Shown here one piece after another: positions 14,495-21,165 of a DNA stretch of 37,058 nt; position 1 is the first letter of the stretch; every line of letters starts with the position of its first letter. The stretch lies in IMG/VR virus record IMGVR_UViG_3300034375_011509, positions 1 through 37,058 of that record; one strand, 5' to 3'. The position numbers and the translations under genes were made by a program. Source of the stretch: a virus. The notes under the pieces are model-generated. The model ran no database searches. It was given only the letters and a program-made list of their open reading frames with translations, and was not told where the DNA came from.

Positions 14495-14712
14495 AATTCC
14501 TTTCCTTATGCTCCGTCCGCCGCCTCACTCCTCGCGAATGCGAGCGCCTTCAGGGATTCCCCGACGACCACACGCTCATCCCTTGGCGCGGAAAGCCCGC
14601 CGAGAATTGTCCCGATGGGCCCCGCTACAAAGCCCTTGGAAACTCGATGGCCGTCCCCGTTATGGCGTGGATTGGCCAGCGAATCGAAACCATCTCGAAG
14701 CTCCTCCCATGA
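14491..14712 (+). CDS. Orphan C-terminal fragment of a DNA cytosine-C5 methyltransferase
   Basis: A 73-residue protein consisting of motifs IX and X of Dcm-type enzymes: RLTPRECERLQGFP (residues 11-24) and RYKALGNSMAVPV (45-57). The SAM-binding motif I, catalytic PCQ motif IV, ENV motif VI and target-recognition domain are absent here and elsewhere in the window. In full enzymes motif X helps complete the SAM pocket. Despite the truncation it has a clean ATG and ATGA overlaps on both sides, so it looks like a retained, expressed piece rather than decaying debris. It cannot methylate alone; whether it binds SAM, a host methyltransferase or nothing is unknown. Confidence 0.85.
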   Translation: MKFLSLCSVRRLTPRECERLQGFPDDHTLIPWRGKPAENCPDGPRYKALGNSMAVPVMAWIGQRIETISKLLP

Positions 14713-15623
14713 ACTACCTCAACCTCCACACCGACCTCCTCCGCTCAGTCGACTACTTGGGCGCCGAGCCCGTGGAGCGTGCCACATGGCTCAATCTCCT
14801 CGCCTGGTGCGTCTCGCAGGAGAACGGGGGGATCATCCCCGGCGCTGCCGATTGGGGGGACCGCAAATGGCAGCAGCTCTGCGGAGTCACCCTCGAAGAA
14901 GCCCACCTCGAAAGCGCCCTCTACCATTTTGACGACGACGGGAATATGGTAGTCCACCACTACCCCGCCGAGAAGCAGGCCGAAGTCCAAGCCAAGCGCG
15001 AGGGAGGCCGCCAAGGAGGCCGCGCCACCACCCCGGCCAAACAAAAGGCCGTCCGGGAAAACGGAAAAAAAGGAGGCCGCCCGCCGAAAAACCTAAGCTT
15101 AAACCAAAGCTCAAACCAAACGGAAAGGAAGGGAAAGGAAAGGAAAGGAAGGGAAGGGGAAAGGGAAGGTCTGGAAGGGAAAAACGCCTCCGGCGTGATT
15201 GCCTTCCCCCTCCCCCCCTCCGATTCTGATTTCGTTCTTTCCGCCCTGCGCGAGATCTTCCCCCACGCGCCCGATAAGCTCACCGCCGCCGAGGAGGCCG
15301 ACCTTGCGACTTGGTGCGATGACCTAGCCCACCTCGAGCCCGACGACGCGGAAGCTCTGGTCTGCTGGTTCTGTCTGGTCGACGACCGCACCCGAGGCCG
15401 CAAACGGTGGCCCCGTTCCCGGGCCGAGTTCCTCGCCAACTACGCCGAGGCCATGGAGAAAATCCGCGATTGGTGGAAGCTCACCGGTGCCGATTGGTTC
15501 GCCGCTTACCAAGCCCGCCAGCGTCGCAAAGCCGCCAAGCTCGAGGCCGTCCCTTCCCAACCCGATCCCGACGAAGAGCAAATGACCCCCGCCGAAATGA
15601 TCGAATTCCTGAAAACCAAATAA
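14709..15623 (+). CDS. Replication initiator-like protein
   Basis: A 304-residue protein in three parts. Residues 1-100 are an N-terminal winged-helix-like domain (NYLNLHTDLLRSVDYLG, WLNLLAWCVSQENGG, MVVHHYPAEKQAEV). Residues about 100-165 are a very basic Gly/Arg/Lys linker (GGRQGGR, GKKGGRPPKN, KGKERKGRE). The C-terminal domain (FVLSALREIFPHAPDK, CWFCLVDDRTRGRKRWP, MEKIRDWW) resembles DnaD/replisome-organiser C-termini. This layout is common in phage replication proteins that recruit the host helicase. It contains iterons and a polypurine tract (15095-15169) that may be the origin, as in lambda O. It is the best replication-gene candidate, since no polymerase, helicase or primase is present. 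Confidence 0.65.
   Translation: MNYLNLHTDLLRSVDYLGAEPVERATWLNLLAWCVSQENGGIIPGAADWGDRKWQQLCGVTLEEAHLESALYHFDDDGNMVVHHYPAEKQAEVQAKREGGRQGGRATTPAKQKAVRENGKKGGRPPKNLSLNQSSNQTERKGKERKGREGEREGLEGKNASGVIAFPLPPSDSDFVLSALREIFPHAPDKLTAAEEADLATWCDDLAHLEPDDAEALVCWFCLVDDRTRGRKRWPRSRAEFLANYAEAMEKIRDWWKLTGADWFAAYQARQRRKAAKLEAVPSQPDPDEEQMTPAEMIEFLKTK
15095..15221 (+). other. Candidate replication origin inside the replication gene
   Basis: Two adjacent 12-bp iterons (AAGCTTAAACCA 15095-15106 and AAGCTCAAACCA 15107-15118; 11/12 identical) are followed by an uninterrupted 48-nt purine run (15122-15169, GGAAA/GGAAG units), a small hairpin (ACGCC TCC GGCGT, 15184-15196) and a 20-nt pyrimidine run (15202-15221). 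Iterons within the initiator gene recall lambda-type origins; mirror purine tracts can unwind or form triplex DNA. The origin role is inference; low-complexity coding for the basic linker is the alternative. Confidence 0.4.
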
Positions 15624-15639
15624 CCCCCCACTTCCACCC

Positions 15640-16107
15640 ATGGAATTACCCGACCCTCCCTCATCGCTCAACCCCAAGCAGGCCCTCTTCATCCGCGAGC
15701 TTGCTTTCGGAAAGCACAAGAGCCAAAAGGCCGCCGCCATCGCCGCAGGATACGCCCCGGGCCGCGCCGTGGTCACCGGCAGCGCCATCCTTCGCCGGCC
15801 AGACGCTCGATCTTACTACGACTCCCTCACCGGCACCGTGGCCGACGAGGTCGCCAAGAATGTCTCCATGGACATGATCGACCTCGCCGAATACCACGTC
15901 CAGATTCTCAAATCCAAACCCTCGCAGGCCGGACCCGACAACCCCCTTTGCGACATCTACCCCACGCGCGAAGGCGAGGTCTATGTCTTCCCCAAAAAGA
16001 TGGACTCCGCCCGCGCCCTCTTCGACATCCTCAACCGGGACAACGAAAAATCAGAAAGCGCCGGTCTCTCCCTCCTCGAAACCCTCCTCTCCAAACGCGA
16101 CGTATGA
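15640..16107 (+). CDS. terS: Terminase small subunit
   Basis: A 155-residue protein. The N-terminal HTH matches the small terminase pattern LNPKQALFIREL...SQKAAAIAAGY...GSAILRRPDARSYYD; the C-terminus holds acidic and oligomerisation helices. The subunit recognises the packaging site and hands DNA to the large subunit. It is unusual that about 2.9 kb of small early genes separate it from the large subunit at 19035. The start ATG follows a 16-nt spacer, one of the few non-overlapping junctions in this operon. Its stop overlaps the DnaA-domain gene. Confidence 0.85.
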   Translation: MELPDPPSSLNPKQALFIRELAFGKHKSQKAAAIAAGYAPGRAVVTGSAILRRPDARSYYDSLTGTVADEVAKNVSMDMIDLAEYHVQILKSKPSQAGPDNPLCDIYPTREGEVYVFPKKMDSARALFDILNRDNEKSESAGLSLLETLLSKRDV

Positions 16108-16481
16108 TGAAAGTCCTCCTCTACCAAGGCCCCGACCTGGTCGACCAACCGGTCCGCACCGCCGGCCAGACTTCTCTTTTCCCAAATCCCGCCCGCATTG
16201 AAGACCGCGTTCTCGCCGCAGTCACCGAGGCTTACGACGTCACCCTCGCCGAGCTTGTCAGCCCTTCCCGCAAGCCGCACTTTGTCTGGCCCCGGCAACT
16301 CGCCATGGCCCTCCTCCGCGAACTCAGCCCCTATTCGCTCGAATTCATCGGGCAGCTCTTTGGCCACCGGGACCACTCCACCGTGATCTACGCCATCCGC
16401 CGCGTGGAAACCCGCAGCGACCTCGCCGGAGACCACCCGGGAGAATACCAATCCCTTCGCCGCCAGCTTCTCAAACCATGA
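16104..16481 (+). CDS. Standalone DnaA domain IV protein
   Basis: A 125-residue protein. After about 30 leader residues the rest is DnaA domain IV, the DnaA-box-binding domain: IEDRVLAAVTEAYDV, SPSRKPHFVWPRQLAMALLR, and the signature GHRDHSTVIYAIRRVE. The AAA+ ATPase (domain III) and helicase-loading domain (I) are absent. It should therefore bind DnaA boxes in double-stranded DNA without initiating alone, and could block host oriC or dnaA, or mark a phage origin. It is coupled by ATGA to terS upstream and to the next gene. One exact DnaA-box match in the window lies at 10639-10647. Confidence 0.88.
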   Translation: MMKVLLYQGPDLVDQPVRTAGQTSLFPNPARIEDRVLAAVTEAYDVTLAELVSPSRKPHFVWPRQLAMALLRELSPYSLEFIGQLFGHRDHSTVIYAIRRVETRSDLAGDHPGEYQSLRRQLLKP

Positions 16482-17149
16482 AATCTTTCGGCTACCCCAT
16501 CCACTACGATGACTTTTGGGAGCTTTGCGACCCGAACCCGGATTCTCCCTTTCACCGACCCTTCGATCTTGGCCACGGGGAAACCTGCCTCGCCAATTCC
16601 CGCATGGCCCTCCGCACCACCCAGGCCGTTCACGCCGAGGATTGCGTCCCCTTCGATCAATCCCACACCGCCCGCGAGCGCATTCTCCGCCTCGATTGGT
16701 CCTTCTTTGATTTTCCCGAGCGCCGAGACCTCAAGGTGGGAGCCCTCCGCGACTGGGAACATTCATGGCGCCCTCTCACCGAGCGCGGAGGCCTCATTGC
16801 CCGCCCTCCCGTTCCCGCGTGGGAACCCACCACCGACTCCGCCAAGCGCGGAGGATTCGACTTTGTCGACAAGCCCCGCCTCACCGTCGGAGCCGACCTC
16901 GCCGTAATCCCCGTTTCCATTTTGCAGCTGATCCGCCGACTCCCCAACCCCGAGATCTTCACCGCCCGATACCAAGCCCCGACTCTTTCAAATCTCGAAT
17001 ATCGCTGGCTCTTCTTCCGCTTCACCGGTGGCCGGGGCATGGCCCCCAGCGTCCCCATGAAAGCCGGTCGCCCGTGGGACGGCATCCCCCCGGCTTATTC
17101 GATCTATGTCCCCACGCACGACACCCAACTCGAAATCCTCAACCCATGA
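16478..17149 (+). CDS. Hypothetical protein, 223 residues
   Basis: The N-terminal region contains HYDDFWELCDPNPDSPFHRP and FDLGHGETCLANSRMAL. The middle includes RLDWSFFDFPERRDLKV, and the C-terminus holds WLFFRFTGGRGMAPSVP. It is rich in aromatic residues and Pro, with no signal or membrane segment and no catalytic motif I can identify. ATGA overlaps lie at both ends. It lies between the DnaA-domain gene and the SDTPETD-type genes, so it is early and probably host-directed, but the family is unrecognised. Confidence 0.65.
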   Translation: MKSFGYPIHYDDFWELCDPNPDSPFHRPFDLGHGETCLANSRMALRTTQAVHAEDCVPFDQSHTARERILRLDWSFFDFPERRDLKVGALRDWEHSWRPLTERGGLIARPPVPAWEPTTDSAKRGGFDFVDKPRLTVGADLAVIPVSILQLIRRLPNPEIFTARYQAPTLSNLEYRWLFFRFTGGRGMAPSVPMKAGRPWDGIPPAYSIYVPTHDTQLEILNP

Positions 17150-17430
17150 GCGACACACCAGAAACAGATCAAAATTGCCTCGAAAACCCGAGCCCGATTC
17201 GCGAGGTCGTTTGCTCCGATTTTGCGCGGAAGCTCGAAAGAGAGCGCGATAAGGCCCAGGAACTAGCTGATGACCAATACGAACGGGCGAAGCATTACTT
17301 TAACGAGCGCAACAAGGCCGAGCTTCGAATCGCCATTCTCGAGCAAGACATAGCCCTGATCCGCAAGATCATCAAAAAGGGCGGGACCGCGCAGGACGTC
17401 ATGAAATTCTTGGACACGCCGGAAGCATGA
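17146..17430 (+). CDS. Small phage protein of the 'MSDTPETD' type, copy A
   Basis: A 94-residue protein. The N-terminal MSDTPETD and the FARKLERERD helix are typical of a widespread small phage protein family of unknown function; the rest is a coiled coil ending in a short helix (GTAQDVMKFLD). It is duplicated at 18521-18805, with the same length and 88 of 94 residues identical. A more distant relative lies at 17597. ATGA overlaps occur at both ends. Confidence 0.75.
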   Translation: MSDTPETDQNCLENPSPIREVVCSDFARKLERERDKAQELADDQYERAKHYFNERNKAELRIAILEQDIALIRKIIKKGGTAQDVMKFLDTPEA

Positions 17431-17600
17431 GCAAAGACCAACTACCAGAAAACACCTATTACAAATGCGGAACCTGCGGGAAAAAATACACCCTAAGCCT
17501 TTGGGAAAGCGTATTAAAGCGGGTCGGGTGCGTTGAACACGTCGTTTGCACTTGCAGCAGGAATCCCCCTGTGTGGAGAAAAATCAAAACAAAGCCATGA
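17427..17600 (+). CDS. Small zinc-ribbon-like protein
   Basis: A 57-residue protein too short for usual cut-offs. An N-terminal YYKCGTCGKKYTL knuckle (CxxC) and a second Cys/His group GCVEHVVCTC could hold one zinc ion, followed by a basic tail (WRKIKTKP). It is supported by ATGA overlaps with both neighbours. Zinc ribbons of this size often bind nucleic acid or protein; the target is unknown. Confidence 0.65.
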   Translation: MSKDQLPENTYYKCGTCGKKYTLSLWESVLKRVGCVEHVVCTCSRNPPVWRKIKTKP

Positions 17601-17998
17601 GTGACACCCCAGAAACCGACGCCCTCGAAATCAGGATGGACGAGCAGGATTTTGAGCCGAGCGACAAGCTGCCGGAATACGCCAAGCTATGCCGGAAGCT
17701 TGAACGCGAACGCGACGAATTGATCGCCCGCCCAGACTATCGTCAAAAATTCCTCGCAATGCGCCGATCCTGCCGCGCCGCCAACCGAGGAGCCGAGCGC
17801 AACGCTCAAATCATTTCCAATCTCACCAACGAACTAAACCGTCTACGATCCCGCGACCAAACCGATTACCGTGACCTCATGGAATTACGCCAAGAAAACC
17901 GCGCACTCAACACCGTGTTATTTCAAACCCTCAAACGATTTGAAACCCTCAACCTAGAAAATGACCGGGCCCTTGCCCGCCGCAAACGAATCTCATGA
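17597..17998 (+). CDS. 'MSDTPETD'-type coiled-coil protein, long variant
   Basis: A 133-residue protein. It shares MSDTPETD and the LERERDE motif with the two 94-residue copies on either side but has a different, longer body: RSCRAANRGAERNAQ followed by long helices (LTNELNRLRSRD, LRQENRALNTVL). It is likely an older paralogue. ATG 17597 is chosen because it overlaps the upstream stop and starts the conserved motif. The function is unknown. Confidence 0.7.
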   Translation: MSDTPETDALEIRMDEQDFEPSDKLPEYAKLCRKLERERDELIARPDYRQKFLAMRRSCRAANRGAERNAQIISNLTNELNRLRSRDQTDYRDLMELRQENRALNTVLFQTLKRFETLNLENDRALARRKRIS

Positions 17999-18210
17999 AA
18001 CCACCAAAACCTCAAAAACCCGATTCTCCAAAATTCAAAAAGTCAATCGGCCACCAGACCCGATGCGGAGTAAAGCACAAACCCTTGCGAGGAATTTTCC
18101 AGATGAACCAAGCCCTCGACAATTTCATGGCCAGCCGGGGAATGCTCAGTCCCTCTGAACTCGCCGAGCTCAAAACCCAAGCACGCCTCGCCGGAAAGAC
18201 AAGACAATGA
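17995..18210 (+). CDS. Hypothetical basic protein, 71 residues
   Basis: A Lys/Pro-rich N-terminus (KPPKPQKPDSPKFKKS) is followed by a helical part LDNFMASRGMLSPSELAELK. It is joined by ATGA overlaps to both neighbours. No domain is recognised; the charge suggests nucleic-acid or acidic-protein contact, without proof. Confidence 0.6.
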   Translation: MKPPKPQKPDSPKFKKSIGHQTRCGVKHKPLRGIFQMNQALDNFMASRGMLSPSELAELKTQARLAGKTRQ

Positions 18211-18524
18211 ACACCACTTCACAACCATCTTCAATCTTCGAATTGGTCGATTCGACCGCCGATGAGTATTACACCCTCGGACTTTTTTACAGCAAAGAGG
18301 AGGCCCTGGCCACCGCTACCAAAGGAGACCACCCGCCGACCGATTGCGAAGACAGCGCAACGCTACAAATCCGCGAGCGCAAAATCGGATTCACCGGATG
18401 GGGCAACAACGGAAAAATAATCGCGGAAATCCGGTGGGAAATCTCCTTCGATGAAGACGACGACGACTGGGGATGGGAAACCCCGAGTGTCTTTCTCAAA
18501 GATCAAACCGAGCCCAACCCATGA
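18207..18524 (+). CDS. Hypothetical acidic protein, 105 residues
   Basis: Features include an N-terminal ELVDSTADEYYTLGLFYSK, a strand-rich middle (ATLQIRERKIGFTGWGNNG) and a strongly acidic tail region (FDEDDDDWGW). Acidic patches of this sort occur in DNA-mimic inhibitors, but here only composition supports that idea. ATGA overlaps lie at both ends. The family is unrecognised. Confidence 0.6.
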   Translation: MNTTSQPSSIFELVDSTADEYYTLGLFYSKEEALATATKGDHPPTDCEDSATLQIRERKIGFTGWGNNGKIIAEIRWEISFDEDDDDWGWETPSVFLKDQTEPNP

Positions 18525-18805
18525 GTGAAACACCAGAAACCGATCGAAAATGCCTCGAAAATCCTAGCCCGATTCGCGAGGTCGTTTGCGCCGATTTCGC
18601 AAGGAAGCTTGAAAGAGAGCGCGATAAGGCCCAGGAACTAGCTGATGACCAATACGAACGGGCGAAGAATTACTTTAACGAGCGCAACAAGGCCGAGCTT
18701 CGAATCGCCATTCTCGAGCAAGACATAGCCCTGATCCGCAAGATCATCAAAAAGGGCGGGACAGCGCAGGACGTTATGAAATTCCTCGACAGGCCGGAAG
18801 CATGA
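18521..18805 (+). CDS. Small phage protein of the 'MSDTPETD' type, copy B
   Basis: A 94-residue near-duplicate of 17146-17430. The six differences are D3E, Q9R, N10K, S24A, H50N and T91R, and long stretches are identical at DNA level. Duplication therefore looks recent or homogenised by recombination, with three unrelated genes between the copies. It starts by ATGA overlap and ends in one. The function is unknown. Confidence 0.75.
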   Translation: MSETPETDRKCLENPSPIREVVCADFARKLERERDKAQELADDQYERAKNYFNERNKAELRIAILEQDIALIRKIIKKGGTAQDVMKFLDRPEA

Positions 18806-19038
18806 CCGACCACGACCACCCGCTCCTCATCGCCGCCCAGCAATCCCGCCGGGACGCCGAGGACGCCCTTTCCCCTTGCCGCGAGTGTGATGGCTTTCCC
18901 CTCCTCGCCTACGAACCCGGCTCGACCTACTCCACCTGCCTCCACAACCGCCGCGATTGCCCGTGCCTTGAGCGCGCCCCAGACGAGGACTACCCGGAAC
19001 TTGTCCGCCGGATCAATGCCAAGAACCGCCCGGAATGA
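18802..19038 (+). CDS. Small Cys-rich protein upstream of the large terminase
   Basis: A 78-residue protein. SPCRECDGFPLL and later STCLHNRRDCPC give five or six Cys that could form a zinc ribbon. The C-terminus is acidic to mixed (DEDYPELVRRINAK). It overlaps TerL by ATGA. A small zinc protein next to terminase could assist packaging (HNH-like helpers are known there), but no HNH motif is seen, so the function is open. Confidence 0.65.
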   Translation: MTDHDHPLLIAAQQSRRDAEDALSPCRECDGFPLLAYEPGSTYSTCLHNRRDCPCLERAPDEDYPELVRRINAKNRPE

Positions 19039-20600
19039 ACCTGACCGCTGACCAAGCATCGCGCCTGGGAGACCCGCTTTGGCGTCTCAACAATCTCTAT
19101 TCCATCATCACCAAGCGCGATGGCATTCAGCCCTTCCGCCCGTTCTGGTATCAGAACCGGCTTTATGAAGACATCTACAAGAAAGGCCGTCGAAAGCACG
19201 TGATCGTGAAAGCCCGCCGCATGGGATTCTCGACCGCCATCGACCTCCAAATGATCGACCTCGCCCTCTTCAACCGGGCAATCCAATGCTCGATTGTCGA
19301 TCTTACCCAGGAAGACGCCCGGGAAAAAATGCGATCCAAGGTCCGCGTCGCTTGGCAGGAGGCCGAAAAATCCGGCTGGACCTCCGCCCTTGGTATCGTC
19401 CCCCATCACCGGGGCGACGGCCACTGGTCCTTCAATACCGAATCCCATATTTACGCCGGCATTAACGCCCGGGGGGGAACCAATCATTTCCTCCACATCT
19501 CCGAATGGGGACCCATCGCCCACCAAGACCCGGAGCGCTCGAAGCGCATTCTCACCGGCGCCCTCCCCTCCGCTGATGAAGGCGTGGTGGTGATCGAAAC
19601 CACTTGGATGGGAGGCAAGGCCGGAGAGCTTTGGGGAATCGTGAAAGACGCCATGGAGATCCCGGCCGAGGAAAAGACCGAACAGGATTTCTGGTTTCAC
19701 TTTGTCCCGTGGTTTGACGACCCCCGCCACCGCCTCGACGGCCAACGCACGCTCGACGAGGACACCGACAATTATCTCCGCGACCTCGAGGAGAAAACCC
19801 TCCGCGAATTCACGCACGAGCAAAAGCAATGGTTCTTTGTCAATAAGTCCCGCTATGGCGACGACATGGGACAGGAATACCCCTCGACGCCCGAGGAAGC
19901 ATTCGAGCGCCGCGTCGCCGGAGCAATTTACGGCAAATGGGTTTCCGCCGCCCGGGCCCAAGGCCGCATTTCCGATTTCCCTCTCGAAGAGCGCGCCCCG
20001 GTGCATATCTCGATGGATCTTGGAATCGCCGACTACCTCCCCCTTTGGTTTGTCCAATTCGTCGGAAAGGAAATTCGCCTGGTCGACTGGTACGAAAACA
20101 ACGGCGAAGGCATCGCCCACTACGCCCGCACGATCAAACGATGGGAAACCGAAAACGACGCTATCATCGCCGCCGTCTATCTCCCGCACGACGGCAACGC
20201 GAAACAGCTCGCCACCAATCAGACGATCAAGGAAACCCTCGAAGGCCTCCTCCCTCACATCACCATAAAGCTCGTCGACCGGACCGCCAACGTCTGGCAG
20301 GGAATCGATTGGATTCGAAGCAACTTCTCCCGCTTCTGGATTCACAAAACAAATTGCGGAACGCCCCGCAACAAGGACGGAGTCGATTACCCGTCCGGCC
20401 TCGAATGCCTCGAGAACTACCACCAGAAGCTCGCCCAAGCCGGAAGCATTTCCGACAAGCGCCCCGTGCACGACGTCTATTCTCACTCCGCCGACGCCCT
20501 CCGCACCCTCGCCGAAGCCATCGACCAAGGCATCGTGGAAAACGTCGCCTCGCCCAAGGCCTCCGCCCGTAACTTCATCGCACCACCTGTCATTCAATAA
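19035..20600 (+). CDS. terL: Terminase large subunit (packaging ATPase and nuclease)
   Basis: A 521-residue protein. The N-terminal ATPase shows a deviant Walker A KARRMGFST (residues 59-67), preceded by RKHVIV, and an acidic motif HISEWG (about 154-159) in the Walker B position. The C-terminal RuvC/RNase H nuclease starts at SMDLGIADYLPLWF (Asp328) and ends at SHSADALRTL (Asp487). The enzyme docks on the portal, translocates DNA and cuts it. Length is normal. It is followed by portal and head genes. Its start overlaps the upstream stop (ATGA), joining the early operon to the morphogenesis block. Confidence 0.93.
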   Translation: MNLTADQASRLGDPLWRLNNLYSIITKRDGIQPFRPFWYQNRLYEDIYKKGRRKHVIVKARRMGFSTAIDLQMIDLALFNRAIQCSIVDLTQEDAREKMRSKVRVAWQEAEKSGWTSALGIVPHHRGDGHWSFNTESHIYAGINARGGTNHFLHISEWGPIAHQDPERSKRILTGALPSADEGVVVIETTWMGGKAGELWGIVKDAMEIPAEEKTEQDFWFHFVPWFDDPRHRLDGQRTLDEDTDNYLRDLEEKTLREFTHEQKQWFFVNKSRYGDDMGQEYPSTPEEAFERRVAGAIYGKWVSAARAQGRISDFPLEERAPVHISMDLGIADYLPLWFVQFVGKEIRLVDWYENNGEGIAHYARTIKRWETENDAIIAAVYLPHDGNAKQLATNQTIKETLEGLLPHITIKLVDRTANVWQGIDWIRSNFSRFWIHKTNCGTPRNKDGVDYPSGLECLENYHQKLAQAGSISDKRPVHDVYSHSADALRTLAEAIDQGIVENVASPKASARNFIAPPVIQ

Positions 20601-20607
20601 CTTCCCA

Positions 20608-21105
20608 ATGAACGCCCTCGCCCAAACCCGCGCCTATTACCAAGGCCGCGACGACCGCCTTTTCGACGACCTGATCTTCTACGGCTCTACCGGCATTGCC
20701 CTCCTTTCCCCGTCGTTCTGTCTTCTTGCCCGCCCCGTTTCCCCGGGCTGGACCGACGACGAAATCATCGGCCGCCAAATTTGGCCGCACAAAGAATCCT
20801 TGACGCACAGTTATTTTATGGTGCATATCCACTTGGCAACGGGTGACCTCGCGGAAATCCGGGCCTGTCTTTTGGCGCATCTTGGAAACGCCGCCACCGT
20901 TTCCTTCCAGCGCCGGGGAGGCCGCCTCCGCAGAATCCCCGCCGACCTCCTCACCCGAAAGACCGCGCCCCATGGGATTCTCGCCACCAAAGCCGCCCCA
21001 GCCCGACCCCGCCACCAAAATGGTGCAGGCCAAGACCACCCGCACCGCCGACCGGGTTTCCCGTCGCGACGAGTTCTCGACCGCCAGAACCCGCCTCGCC
21101 CGTAA
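20608..21105 (+). CDS. Hypothetical protein after terminase, 165 residues
   Basis: The N-terminal part (YYQGRDDRLFDDLIFYGST, PVSPGWTDDEIIGRQIW, HIHLATGDLAEIRACLL) looks like a folded globular protein. The last 45 residues are Arg/Pro-rich, overlap the 20972 gene in another frame by 134 nt, and may be an overprinted tail. It starts 7 nt after terL. The family is not recognised; the position suggests a packaging or head-associated accessory. Confidence 0.6.
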   Translation: MNALAQTRAYYQGRDDRLFDDLIFYGSTGIALLSPSFCLLARPVSPGWTDDEIIGRQIWPHKESLTHSYFMVHIHLATGDLAEIRACLLAHLGNAATVSFQRRGGRLRRIPADLLTRKTAPHGILATKAAPARPRHQNGAGQDHPHRRPGFPSRRVLDRQNPPRP

Positions 21106-21157
21106 GACCGCCCGCCGCAACCCCCGTGGTGTCGATCTTGGCGGACCCCCTGCCTGA
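20972..21157 (+). CDS. Small portal-adjacent virion protein, 61 residues
   Basis: MGFSPPKPPQPDPATK is followed by a basic helix (TARTRLARKTARRNP) and a GVDLGGPPA tail. The Pro-rich start with a basic RxxRRxxR helix is typical of small proteins placed just before the portal in short-tailed phages. It lies 8 nt upstream of the portal start and overlaps the 3' end of the previous gene in a different frame. GC-rich third positions favour this frame as coding. Confidence 0.6.
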   Translation: MGFSPPKPPQPDPATKMVQAKTTRTADRVSRRDEFSTARTRLARKTARRNPRGVDLGGPPA

Positions 21158-21165
21158 TCCACGCC

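Noticed and set aside
18287-18499. Small minus-strand ORF opposite the acidic protein gene
   Set aside because: A Ser-rich mirror of the acidic coding sequence with no start context; it lies wholly inside a coupled plus-strand gene.
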